A stretch of 9,964 nucleotides of DNA, from assembly GCF_945952095.1 (NCBI RefSeq), contig NZ_CAMFHL010000267.1:1-9964 (forward strand), given 5' to 3'. The stretch's first letter is position 1. Every line of letters starts with the position of its first letter. The position numbers and the translations under genes are program-made. Below the pieces are notes generated by a model. That model ran no database searches. It had not been told where the DNA came from and worked only from the letters and a program-made list of their open reading frames with translations. Below, in pieces: positions 1 through 6,787 of this stretch. Source of the DNA: an uncultured Arsenicibacter sp. GTDB lineage: Bacteria > Bacteroidota > Bacteroidia > Cytophagales > Spirosomataceae.

Positions 1-636
1 CAGCAGCCCCATCTCTCCCGGAACAGCAACAGCCGCTCCCCCTGAAACCCCTCCCCCCGTCCTCATAAAACCGTCTGAAACATAGAGGCTGGCCGCAATT
101 AATAAGACCAGAAAACCTGTTGCAGCGGGTAAGGGAGCGATTCCCAGCCCTAAAACGCCGCTCATACCGGCAGCTCCGGCAAAACCACCCACGCTGAACA
201 GGCCGTGAAAACCCGACATCATGGCTTTGCCGCTTTCACGCTCCACGATAATGGCCTGAATATTCATGGTACAGTCCGTCGCTCCGATACTGGCTCCGAA
301 AACAAACAGGGCGGCGCCCAGTAACGGAATGTTGGTTACCATTACCAGCAAGGGCAGCATCAGACCAATCCCGCAGAGCCCCGTCAGCAATACCGGACGA
401 CACCCGAACCGGTTGGCCAGGTTACCGGCTACCGGCATGGAAATCATGGACCCGATGCCAACGCAGAGCAGCAGCAGCCCCAGCTCACCGTCGGAAAGGG
501 CATTACGGTTTTTAACAAAAGGCACCAGCGGCGCCCAGGCAGCATAACCGATTCCGGTCAGTAGAAACGCAACACGGGTCGCCAGCAGATGGCGGTTTCC
601 GGTCAATCGGACGGGTTGTAAGTTGTTTGTTTCCAA
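1..636 (-). CDS. MFS transporter, MosC/YbjJ-like, N-terminal part (cut by window edge)
   Basis: This is the first 212 codons of a major facilitator superfamily permease; the C-terminal half lies beyond the left edge. Hydrophobic helices are visible at about residues 20-40, 51-70, 81-100, 103-122, 143-163 and 170-187, matching the first six-helix bundle. The loop after helix 2 reads GNLANRFGCRP, the usual MFS loop 2-3 motif (G-x-L-x-x-R-x-G-x-R). Around residues 124-155 the pattern MN-Q-x-x-x-VE followed by SGFHGLFSVGGFAGA resembles the MosC/YbjJ branch of MFS. Those proteins are inner-membrane exporters or permeases of mostly unknown substrate, so none is proposed here. No ATG occurs in frame before residue 64; the frame is closed upstream by a TAA and the best start is TTG at 634-636, which places a short polar leader before helix 1. 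It is divergent from the response regulator gene and shares its upstream region. Confidence 0.85.
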   Translation of the reverse strand, partial: METNNLQPVRLTGNRHLLATRVAFLLTGIGYAAWAPLVPFVKNRNALSDGELGLLLLCVGIGSMISMPVAGNLANRFGCRPVLLTGLCGIGLMLPLLVMVTNIPLLGAALFVFGASIGATDCTMNIQAIIVERESGKAMMSGFHGLFSVGGFAGAAGMSGVLGLGIAPLPAATGFLVLLIAASLYVSDGFMRTGGGVSGGAAVAVPGEMGLL

Positions 637-828
637 TGAGTAACTGATTTTAATGACGGCTTCACCGGCTTAACCAAGCCTTGCAACCGGTTATTTGATA
701 ATGTTCGGTGGCAGCACCCCGAAATTTCACCCCATTTTAATGCTTTCTGGCCACTTTCTTACCATTTTCGAAGGCCGTTACGTACAATAATACTGTGTTT
801 TCACTACTTGAAAACACCATTCCCTATG
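637..828. promoter_or_regulatory. Divergent intergenic region with small palindromes
   Basis: This stretch of about 190 bases separates the MFS gene (leftward) from the response regulator gene (rightward) and must hold both promoters. No convincing Bacteroidota promoter (TTTG and TAnnTTTG) is visible. A weak pair, TTACCA at 759-764 and TACAAT at 783-788 with an 18-nt spacer, is only suggestive for the rightward gene. Small symmetric elements are GGCTT-AACC-AAGCC at 667-680, AACCGGTT at 685-692 and GAAATTTC at 721-728. CACCCC occurs twice as a direct repeat at 715-720 and 728-733, 13 nt start to start; OmpR-type regulators often bind direct repeats, but that link is a guess. The strongest element, the inverted repeat at 795-817, is listed separately. 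Confidence 0.4.
795..817 (+). promoter_or_regulatory. Perfect 8-bp inverted repeat just upstream of the response regulator start
   Basis: GTGTTTTC at 795-802 and GAAAACAC at 810-817 are exact reverse complements around a 7-nt spacer. The repeat ends 8 nt before the ATG at 826 and 11 nt before the ATG at 829. It could be a dyad operator, for example for autoregulation, or an AT-rich hairpin in the leader RNA close to the translation start. It also argues against the in-frame TTG at 808, which falls inside the element. Confidence 0.4.
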
Positions 829-1512
829 ATGAAGTTACTACTTGTTGAAGATGATGAGCTGCTGGCTGCTACTGTAAAGAAGGAACTAGCGCTCTATGGC
901 AACCGGATCGATACTGCTTTTGATGGGCAGAGCGGGCTGACAATGGCCCTCGAAAATGACTATGATGTGGTTGTGCTGGACATTAACCTGCCGTTGCTGA
1001 ACGGGTTTCAGGTCTGTCAGCTGCTGCGGACCGACAAACCCCACATACCGGTGCTGATGTTAACGGCCCTGGAAAGTCTCGCCCACAAAAAGGAAGGGTA
1101 TGGCGTCGGTGCGGATGATTACCTGACAAAGCCGTTCGATCTGGATGATCTCCATGCGCATATTCTGGCCCTCTACTCCCGCTTCAGCGAAGTCAGTACG
1201 ACACAGATTCTCCGGCTGGCCGATCTGGAACTCAACGGCGAAACCCGGCAGGTAACGCGCTCGGGGCAGCCTATCGAGCTTACTGCCCGTGAATATGCCA
1301 TGCTGGAATACCTGCTGCTGAACAAAAACCGCATTATCTCCCGGGTCAATATCTCGGAGCGGATCAAAAAACTCAAGGTCGGGGCCAGCATCAACATGAT
1401 TGATGTGTACATCAATTACCTCCGCCGGAAAATTGACAGGCAGTTTTCGCCTAAACTCCTGTATACGATCATCGGGGTTGGGTACATGCTCAAAGACCCG
1501 ACCATTCCCTGA
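829..1512 (+). CDS. OmpR/PhoB-family response regulator transcription factor
   Basis: This 227-residue protein has a receiver domain (about 1-118) followed by a winged-helix DNA-binding domain (about 130-224). The receiver shows the acidic pair D8/D9, phospho-acceptor D51 in VVVLDINLP, T79 and K101 in TKPF. The C-terminal part has LTAREYAMLEYLLLN, the recognition-helix region INMIDVYINYLRRKI and the terminal IIGVGYML hairpin, all typical of OmpR/PhoB. Phosphorylation by a kinase would drive dimerisation and promoter binding. The ATG at 829 gives the canonical MKLLLVEDD start; ATG at 826 is equally possible and TTG at 808 is unlikely. No kinase gene is adjacent in the same direction. The neighbouring kinase is convergent, only 4 nt stop to stop, and is better paired with its own NtrC-type regulator, so this looks like an orphan regulator. 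No Shine-Dalgarno is seen. Confidence 0.93.
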   Translation: MKLLLVEDDELLAATVKKELALYGNRIDTAFDGQSGLTMALENDYDVVVLDINLPLLNGFQVCQLLRTDKPHIPVLMLTALESLAHKKEGYGVGADDYLTKPFDLDDLHAHILALYSRFSEVSTTQILRLADLELNGETRQVTRSGQPIELTAREYAMLEYLLLNKNRIISRVNISERIKKLKVGASINMIDVYINYLRRKIDRQFSPKLLYTIIGVGYMLKDPTIP

Positions 1513-1516
1513 CGCA

Positions 1517-2818
1517 TCAAACCATAATGATAAATTCGGTCCAGCCGCCGGCGTTGGTTTTCAGGGAAAAGGTCAGGTTGTGATTCAGCAGAATCTCCCG
1601 CGTCAGGGTGAGTCCGATGCCCTGCCCGTCGGGTTTGGTGCTGTAGAACGGATTAAAGAGATTGGTCGATACCACCGGATCAATCGGCTGCCCGTTGTCA
1701 CGGATAACCACACGATCGGCCTGCGCAATTACCGCTACCACCTGACCGGCACTACAGGCTTCAATGGCATTTTTGATGATATTCACCAGTGCCTGCTCCA
1801 TCTGGACACGGTCGATCTGCCGGTACAGTACCGGTACGGCAGCGGTAAACGTTAACCGGAGCCCGTCGGCTTCGGCGCGGGGCATCATCAGCTGCACCAC
1901 CGAACGGGTGACCTCCACCCAATCGTTGTTTGCCGGTTGCGGCACGGGCAGACGAACCACATCGGCAAACCGGCGCATGAACAGGTTCAGCCGGTCGTTG
2001 CGTTCAATGGCAACCTGGACGGCGTGGCAGACATCCGCCTGTTCGTCTTCCTGTAACACGCTTTTTGTCACATCCAGAATCGAGTTTACCGCCCCGATCG
2101 AGTTATTGACTTCGTGGGCCATCATCCGGATCACCTTGCCGTAGGCCAGCTTTTCGGTTTCCAGAATGGCCTGGGTCATCTCGGCAACAATGATAAACGA
2201 CCGCCGGAAACCCCGGTCCATGAAATGCGATTTCTGCACGCGGTACGTCTCAATGCCGTTGACTTTGATGGTGCGGCTTTCGGCGTCGGCCAGACTCGCC
2301 AGCTGCGCGGCCAGCGGATGGTCGATTGCCTGTACTGCTTTCCCGATCAGCGCCTGTCCGGGCAGTTGCAGCCATTCGATGGCTCTGGGATTTACCGCCG
2401 AAATCCGCTCATCATAGTCAAATACCAGAATGGCAATCGGGGCGGCATCAATGAGTTTTTCGAGAAAAAATTGCTGTTCCATCTGGCGTGTCCGTTCCTC
2501 TCTCAGTTGATCGATCATCAGGTTATAGACCGTTATCAGCTGATCGATTTCGCTTTTACCGGTTGGCACAAACTTGGTCGTAAAATCCTTATCGCGGATA
2601 CTTTCAATCCCCTGTGCGATGAATTCAATCGGTTTCCGGAAGTTGTTGTAGAGATAAACCGCCACAAAAACAGACAACAGTACGATGACCTCAGAGGCGA
2701 TAAAAATCAGTTTGTCTTTATAGACCCACTGAAAAATCAGGTAAATCAGCCCCAGATGGACAATAATGATGTACAGCAGAAACTGCACGCGCAGCGATAC
2801 CCTGAACTCTTTTTTCAT
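1517..2818 (-). CDS. NtrY-like membrane sensor histidine kinase
   Basis: This 433-residue kinase probably phosphorylates the NtrC-type regulator encoded just upstream. Two membrane helices, about residues 14-33 and 37-57, are joined by only a few residues (KDK), so there is essentially no periplasmic sensor domain. A HAMP-like linker (about 58-110) and a PAS domain (about 118-215, with IDAAPIAILVFDYDERISAVN) follow. The dimerisation box is MMAHEVNNSIGAVNS with phospho-acceptor H235. E236 and N239 fit the E-x-x-N/T phosphatase motif, suggesting a kinase/phosphatase. The usual HExxNP proline is a serine here. The ATP-binding domain has an N box (NIIKNAIEA, 346-354), DNG (374-376), FNPFYSTK (388-395) and GQGIGLTL (398-405), so it looks catalytically intact. 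The ATG at 2816-2818 is the first start after an in-frame TAA six bases upstream. The 80-nt gap before it carries a tandem repeat. Confidence 0.93.
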   Translation of the reverse strand: MKKEFRVSLRVQFLLYIIIVHLGLIYLIFQWVYKDKLIFIASEVIVLLSVFVAVYLYNNFRKPIEFIAQGIESIRDKDFTTKFVPTGKSEIDQLITVYNLMIDQLREERTRQMEQQFFLEKLIDAAPIAILVFDYDERISAVNPRAIEWLQLPGQALIGKAVQAIDHPLAAQLASLADAESRTIKVNGIETYRVQKSHFMDRGFRRSFIIVAEMTQAILETEKLAYGKVIRMMAHEVNNSIGAVNSILDVTKSVLQEDEQADVCHAVQVAIERNDRLNLFMRRFADVVRLPVPQPANNDWVEVTRSVVQLMMPRAEADGLRLTFTAAVPVLYRQIDRVQMEQALVNIIKNAIEACSAGQVVAVIAQADRVVIRDNGQPIDPVVSTNLFNPFYSTKPDGQGIGLTLTREILLNHNLTFSLKTNAGGWTEFIIMV

Positions 2819-2840
2819 GGTTTACAAAAATTCGTCCCCT

Positions 2841-2900
2841 CCAAAACATCCGGAACAATCCAAAACAACCAGAACCACACAGAACAATCAGAACCAAATC
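2841..2900 (-). repeat. Degenerate tandem repeat of about 10 bp between the activator and kinase genes
   Basis: On the plus strand the stretch divides into about six diverged units of 9-11 bases: CCAAAACAT, CCGGAACAAT, CCAAAACAA, CCAGAACCACA, CAGAACAAT and CAGAACCAAAT. The rough consensus is CCAGAACAAT, or ATTGTTCTGG in the sense of transcription. It fills most of the 80-nt spacer, touching the TGA of the activator gene. The mRNA sense strand is G/T-rich with hardly any self-pairing, so it is not a terminator hairpin. The function is unknown; it may be slippage-derived or a variable spacer ahead of the kinase start. Confidence 0.55.
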
Positions 2901-4287
2901 ACTCCTCCCCTTTATAATCCTGAAACCCGAACTTTTCGAGCCGGCGGTAAAGGGCAAAGCGGGTGATTCCGAGGGCACGGGCTACTTTTGAAACCTGGTT
3001 GTTGTGCAGCAGCATGGCCCGCCGGATCATTTCGTACTCCATCTGGTCAAGCGTCATGGTCCCGACCTCGGGCATTTGCTGGCCTCCCCGCGTACCCGAC
3101 GCGCTGATATGGGCCTGAAAGTCTTCGACATCCAGTACGTTCCGGGTTGCGAGCAGTACGGTCCGCTCCACAATATTTTTCAGCTGACGGATGTTGCCCG
3201 GCAACGGCAGCGTTTTGAGCCAGTTATGCGCATGACTGCTTACCCGCAGCATGGGCCGGTCATAAATCGTTTTCAGATTATTGACAAAATAGTCTACCAG
3301 GGCCGGAATATCGTCGGGGCGCTCGCGGAGGGCCGGTAGCCTGACGGTAATCAGGTTGATGCGGTAAAAGAGGTCTTCGCGGAACTCGCCGCGGGCTACC
3401 ATCTCTTCCAGATTCCGGTTGGTGGCGCAGATCACCCGGACATCGACCAGTTTGCTGCGGCTGCTACCCAATGGTTCAAAGGTCCGGTCCTGCAACACCC
3501 GCAGCAGCTTCACCTGACTGGCGGGGTCCAACTCCCCGATTTCGTCCAAGAAAATAGTGCCTTTGTCGGCGAGTTCAAACCGGCCTACCCGGTCGGCCCG
3601 GGCATCGGTAAACGCCCCGCGGACGTGGCCGAACAGTTCGCTGTCAAACAACGTAGCCGACACCCCACCCAGATTGACCTTTACAAACGGCTTTGTGCGG
3701 CGTTTGCTGTTCTGGTGGACGGCCTCGGCAATCAGTTCCTTACCCGTGCCGCTCTCGCCGGTAATCAGCACCGAAGCATCCGTCGGAGCCACCCGTCCGA
3801 CCGTTTCCAGAATAGAAATCAGCTTGGCGTCATTACCGATAATCTGGTCAAACGCATGTTTCTGATCTACTTTACGACGCGAGACCGATACCGCCTCGCC
3901 GGCGGTATCGGTCGTCTTCTGCGTCAGATTCAGTAGTGTCCGTATCGACTGGAGAAGGTGGTCGTTCTGCCAGGGTTTGGTGATGAAATCCTGCGCACCG
4001 GCTTTCATCCCCCGCACGGCCAGGTCGATACTCCCCCATCCCGTAATCAAAATGACCGGCACGGTTGGATGCATTTTCCGCACTACGCCCAGCAGCCGCA
4101 AGCCTTCCTCGCCCGACGTATTGATCGAAAAATTCATGTCGAGCAACACCAGTTCGGGTTCATTGGCGGCGAGGGCCTCAAGCGCTTTATCCGGCGTTCC
4201 GGCCGCGAGCACATCAAACCCGTTCTTCCGCAACAGCAGCGAAAGGGATGTCTGTACCGCAATATCATCGTCGATCAACAGAATCAT
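2899..4287 (-). CDS. Sigma-54-dependent NtrC-family response regulator
   Basis: This 462-residue activator has the full NtrC layout. The receiver (about 1-120) shows D6-D8, phospho-acceptor D50, T82 and K104. The loop after D50 (MNFSINTSGEEG) is about four residues longer than the canonical one. The AAA+ domain (about 146-385) has Walker A GESGTGKE (177-184), Walker B IFLDEI (245-250), CATNRNLE (287-294) and REDLFYRIN (303-311). A FIS-type helix-turn-helix lies at about 418-455 (QVSKVARALGITRFALYRRL). The loop that contacts sigma-54 is GAFTDA (224-229) rather than GAFTGA. When phosphorylated, such proteins hexamerise and use ATP to open sigma-54 promoters, typically from upstream enhancer sites. 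It starts 12 nt after the preceding permease gene and is followed by the kinase gene, so it is probably cotranscribed with the exporter. Confidence 0.95.
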   Translation of the reverse strand: MILLIDDDIAVQTSLSLLLRKNGFDVLAAGTPDKALEALAANEPELVLLDMNFSINTSGEEGLRLLGVVRKMHPTVPVILITGWGSIDLAVRGMKAGAQDFITKPWQNDHLLQSIRTLLNLTQKTTDTAGEAVSVSRRKVDQKHAFDQIIGNDAKLISILETVGRVAPTDASVLITGESGTGKELIAEAVHQNSKRRTKPFVKVNLGGVSATLFDSELFGHVRGAFTDARADRVGRFELADKGTIFLDEIGELDPASQVKLLRVLQDRTFEPLGSSRSKLVDVRVICATNRNLEEMVARGEFREDLFYRINLITVRLPALRERPDDIPALVDYFVNNLKTIYDRPMLRVSSHAHNWLKTLPLPGNIRQLKNIVERTVLLATRNVLDVEDFQAHISASGTRGGQQMPEVGTMTLDQMEYEMIRRAMLLHNNQVSKVARALGITRFALYRRLEKFGFQDYKGEE

Positions 4288-4299
4288 AGGGAATCTATT

Positions 4300-5451
4300 C
4301 TACTCTTCATGCAGCGCAACGGCCGGATGGATGGTGGCGGCTTGCCGGCTCGGGAACAGGGCACAAAGCGTTACCAGTCCGTAAATGATGGCCACCGCCA
4401 ACGCAATCGCCCCAATATACACACCCGATGCCAGATCAAAGACATGCATGATGGGAAACTGAACGGCAAACAAGAGCCCGAACAGCAGGCTGAACGTTGC
4501 CAGCACCCAGATTTCGGCCACAAACTGCCACGACACCTGCCTTGCCGTGGCCCCGATGGCGCGGCGCAGACCAATCTCCGAACGGCGTTTGGCAATGCTC
4601 AGGTTCAGTACCCCGAATAAACCCAGTGCCACGTTGATCAGCAGGAAGAAACAGATAATCAGGAAGATAATTACCGGCACCAGTGTCAGGTTATGCTGAT
4701 TCTTCCGGGAATCAACCAGCGGGTTTACCTCTACGTTCCAGCCCACCAGCATCGTCGACATCTCTTTCACCAGCTTCGCCTCGAACATGGCATCGGTCCC
4801 CGGCTTTGTTTTGACCAGGTAAATTTTGTCCCAGGTATTTTTGGCCTCTATCATCTCAAAAACCGCCGGCGCGTTGGTCATAAACTCCCCTTTGGCCTTA
4901 AAGTTGTCAATAACGCCTACTACCCGGAAATCACCGAAGACCTTGCCCAGCGGGTTTTCATCCAAAAACAGGGCTTCCTGTGTCTTGCGGTTAATAACCA
5001 CGGGTTTGTACTTACCGCCCAGATCGCCCTTTCCATACCAGCGGCCGGCCACCAGCGGCATGTCCAGGGTTTGGGCAAAATCGGCGTCAGTGGTATAAAA
5101 GTGGGACATCACATGGCGTTTCTTGTAGTCAACGCCATTATTCATCGTATTTGTCGAAAACGGATAGTTGGAACTCATCCGGGACACCGATTCTACCTCC
5201 GGATAGGCCTTCAACCGCTGTAGAATGGTATTTACCTTATCCTGCATCGCCGTTGTGTCCTGGTTATTGTTGAAGTCAACGGCCCAGACACGTTCGTAGC
5301 TGAAACCCAGTGGCTCCACATAGTTGCTGACGTTAAATACAATCATGGAACCCAGCCCGAACAAGACCAGAAAAGACGCCCAGATTTCTACCATCAGCAA
5401 GGCATGGGCTTTCTTTTTATTCCATATTAATCGAAAAAGATGACGGATCAT
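4300..5451 (-). CDS. MacB/FtsX-type ABC transporter permease (second permease of the pair)
   Basis: This 383-residue inner-membrane protein has the four-helix MacB/FtsX topology. One helix lies near the N-terminus (about 17-40), a large periplasmic domain (about 42-254) follows, and three C-terminal helices sit at about 257-283, 312-333 and 344-367. After the second helix, AKRRSEIGLRRAIGA (287-301) is the cytoplasmic coupling motif of FtsX-family permeases. The last residues, ATIHPAVALHEE, match the usual 'P..AL' ending. The periplasmic domain resembles the MacB core: it contains LVAGRWYGKGD and later VVGVIDNFKAKG. It has no ATPase domain of its own and most likely forms a heterodimer with the permease encoded upstream. 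These transporters use mechanotransmission to move substrates already in the periplasm. It is separated from the first permease gene by an 88-nt spacer with a strong inverted repeat. The substrate cannot be told from sequence. Confidence 0.9.
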   Translation of the reverse strand: MIRHLFRLIWNKKKAHALLMVEIWASFLVLFGLGSMIVFNVSNYVEPLGFSYERVWAVDFNNNQDTTAMQDKVNTILQRLKAYPEVESVSRMSSNYPFSTNTMNNGVDYKKRHVMSHFYTTDADFAQTLDMPLVAGRWYGKGDLGGKYKPVVINRKTQEALFLDENPLGKVFGDFRVVGVIDNFKAKGEFMTNAPAVFEMIEAKNTWDKIYLVKTKPGTDAMFEAKLVKEMSTMLVGWNVEVNPLVDSRKNQHNLTLVPVIIFLIICFFLLINVALGLFGVLNLSIAKRRSEIGLRRAIGATARQVSWQFVAEIWVLATFSLLFGLLFAVQFPIMHVFDLASGVYIGAIALAVAIIYGLVTLCALFPSRQAATIHPAVALHEE

Positions 5452-5456
5452 GGTTT

Positions 5457-5540
5457 ATTGAGAGATTGTGCGATTGAGTGATTGAGTGGTAAAGTATGCG
5501 GTAAACGCTTCACTCAATCACTCAATCGCCATTCACTAAT
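5457..5540. repeat. Intergenic inverted repeat (18-bp perfect arms) built of 8-bp tandem units
   Basis: CGATTGAGTGATTGAGTG at 5471-5488 is the exact reverse complement of CACTCAATCACTCAATCG at 5511-5528, with a 22-nt loop between. The left side is four tandem octamers from 5457: ATTGAGAG, ATTGTGCG, ATTGAGTG, ATTGAGTG. The right side has two CACTCAAT units and a degenerate trace (CACTAAT) at 5534-5540, reaching the stop codon of the upstream permease gene. In RNA it would form a long stable hairpin. Neither side has a U-tract, so it is not a classical intrinsic terminator. It may attenuate or stabilise the message between the two permease genes, or be one copy of a dispersed palindromic element. 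Confidence 0.85.
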
Positions 5541-6787
5541 TATGACTTAAGTGCTTCAACAATCGACAGTTTAGACATGCGCAGGGCGGGGGCTACGCCG
5601 GAGAGCAATCCGAAAATCAGACAGACACCGATGCTTACCAGAAATACATTCAGGTTAATGGTCAGGTCGGCATAAGCAATCCAGCCACTGTTGTTGATGA
5701 AATAAATGGTAATCAGTGTCAGGAGCAGGGCGATGCTGCCGCCGATAAACGTAATAAAGATGTTTTCGACGATGAACTGCATAAGCAACGTCCGGATCGG
5801 CGCCCCGAAGGCTTTGCGGATACCGATTTCCGACGACCGTTCCATGATCCGGCTCACATTTACATTCACCAGGTTAATGGCCGGTAAGCCCATCAGCATC
5901 AGCATCAGGAAGGCAATGACGCTGTAGAAGATCACCTTTACCTGCGGGCCACCTTCCATAAAAATGCTGAGTACACTTTCTAAATACGGGGCACAGCCTA
6001 CTTCCAGCATTGCATACTTAAAGCCATTGCGGTTACCAGGCAGCGGAATCCGCCGGATTTTGTCCTGAAATTCATCCTGAATCGCTTTCCGGTCAGATGC
6101 TTTTTTGGCCAGAATTACCGCAACATAGCCTCCCATGATGTCATCCTGCTCGTAGTTACTTTTCGGAACTGTGTAGGGGAAATAGATATCCGCGTACGAG
6201 AAAAACCGGGTTGGCGGGCTGCCTTTCACCACGCCGATCACCTTATAATGAACGCTTTCCACTTCAATATCCTTACCAACCACCGGCTCCGACAAATCGC
6301 TGAAATACTGGCGCCGGAAGTCATCGGTAATCACCGCAACCAGTTCGCCGTTGCGGATATTCTGGTCATTGTAGGGTTTACCTTCCAGAAACGTAAAGTT
6401 CATCACCTCCCAGAAGGCGGCGTCGGTATACTTGGTATTCAGCTTGATCTTTTGCGAACCGGCATAGGCGTTGGAGGTCCTGAAAAAGCTGGTAATGGTC
6501 ACCTTTTCGGGTGTTTTCAGGCTCTTTGCGTATTGTGTCAGGAATTTAAAGCTCATCGGACCCGTGTTCTGCGAGGTGCGGCTTGAATCCCTGAGCGCCA
6601 TTTTTTCAATATAAAGCGACCGGTCACGATTCGTTTCCGGATAGTGGCTCCCAATGATGTGGTCAATGAATGAGGTCAGGACCATCAGCACGGTTAGTGT
6701 CAGGCTGATGCCGAACAGGGTAATGAAGGTATAGAACGGATGCCGCAGCAGGACCTTCCAGGCGATTTTTATGTAGTTCGTTAGCAT
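5540..6787 (-). CDS. MacB/FtsX-type ABC transporter permease (first permease of the pair)
   Basis: This 415-residue inner-membrane protein has an N-terminal helix (about 18-42), a MacB-type periplasmic domain (about 45-285) and three C-terminal helices (about 286-310, 339-362, 375-400). The coupling segment IMERSSEIGIRKAFGAP lies between the second and third helices, and the protein ends with MSKLSIVEALKS, typical of FtsX-family permeases. The start overlaps the ATPase stop in ATGCTAA (7-nt overlap), so the two are probably translationally coupled. It differs in length and sequence from the next permease gene, and I infer that the pair makes a heterodimer driven by the ATPase. MacB itself is a homodimer with the ATPase fused to the permease; here the parts are three polypeptides, as in LolCDE-like systems. 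The adaptor and TolC-like genes next door point to export across both membranes rather than lipoprotein sorting. Confidence 0.9.
   Translation of the reverse strand: MLTNYIKIAWKVLLRHPFYTFITLFGISLTLTVLMVLTSFIDHIIGSHYPETNRDRSLYIEKMALRDSSRTSQNTGPMSFKFLTQYAKSLKTPEKVTITSFFRTSNAYAGSQKIKLNTKYTDAAFWEVMNFTFLEGKPYNDQNIRNGELVAVITDDFRRQYFSDLSEPVVGKDIEVESVHYKVIGVVKGSPPTRFFSYADIYFPYTVPKSNYEQDDIMGGYVAVILAKKASDRKAIQDEFQDKIRRIPLPGNRNGFKYAMLEVGCAPYLESVLSIFMEGGPQVKVIFYSVIAFLMLMLMGLPAINLVNVNVSRIMERSSEIGIRKAFGAPIRTLLMQFIVENIFITFIGGSIALLLTLITIYFINNSGWIAYADLTINLNVFLVSIGVCLIFGLLSGVAPALRMSKLSIVEALKS

Noticed and set aside
266..547. A 93-codon plus-strand open frame inside the MFS gene
   Set aside because: The minus-strand frame gives clear MFS helices and the loop 2-3 motif; the plus-strand peptide is Pro/Ser-rich with no features.
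667..733. Sigma-54 promoter in the divergent region (TTGCA at 681-685, GG at 667-668)
   Set aside because: The spacing between the GG and GC elements is 14 nt rather than 10, so it does not match a -24/-12 promoter.
808..828. TTG start at 808 for the response regulator
   Set aside because: It adds seven residues not expected before the conserved MKLLLVEDD start and falls inside the dyad symmetry element; two ATG codons follow at 826 and 829.
2114..2917. A 267-codon open frame on the plus strand opposite the kinase gene
   Set aside because: It mirrors the codon structure of the kinase, has no recognisable domain, and its composition (rich in H, Q, R, N) is typical of an antisense shadow.
3958..4620. 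A 220-codon plus-strand open frame opposite the activator and permease genes
   Set aside because: It spans two well-supported genes on the other strand, with low-complexity R/H/Q content and no motif.
5471..5528. Intrinsic transcription terminator between the permease genes
   Set aside because: The stem is strong, but neither strand has a T-run after it and the loop is 22 nt, so it does not fit the standard model.
4300..6787. LolCE-type lipoprotein release complex
   Set aside because: The two permeases plus ATPase fit the topology, but the coupled adaptor and TolC-like genes indicate an exporter spanning both membranes instead.
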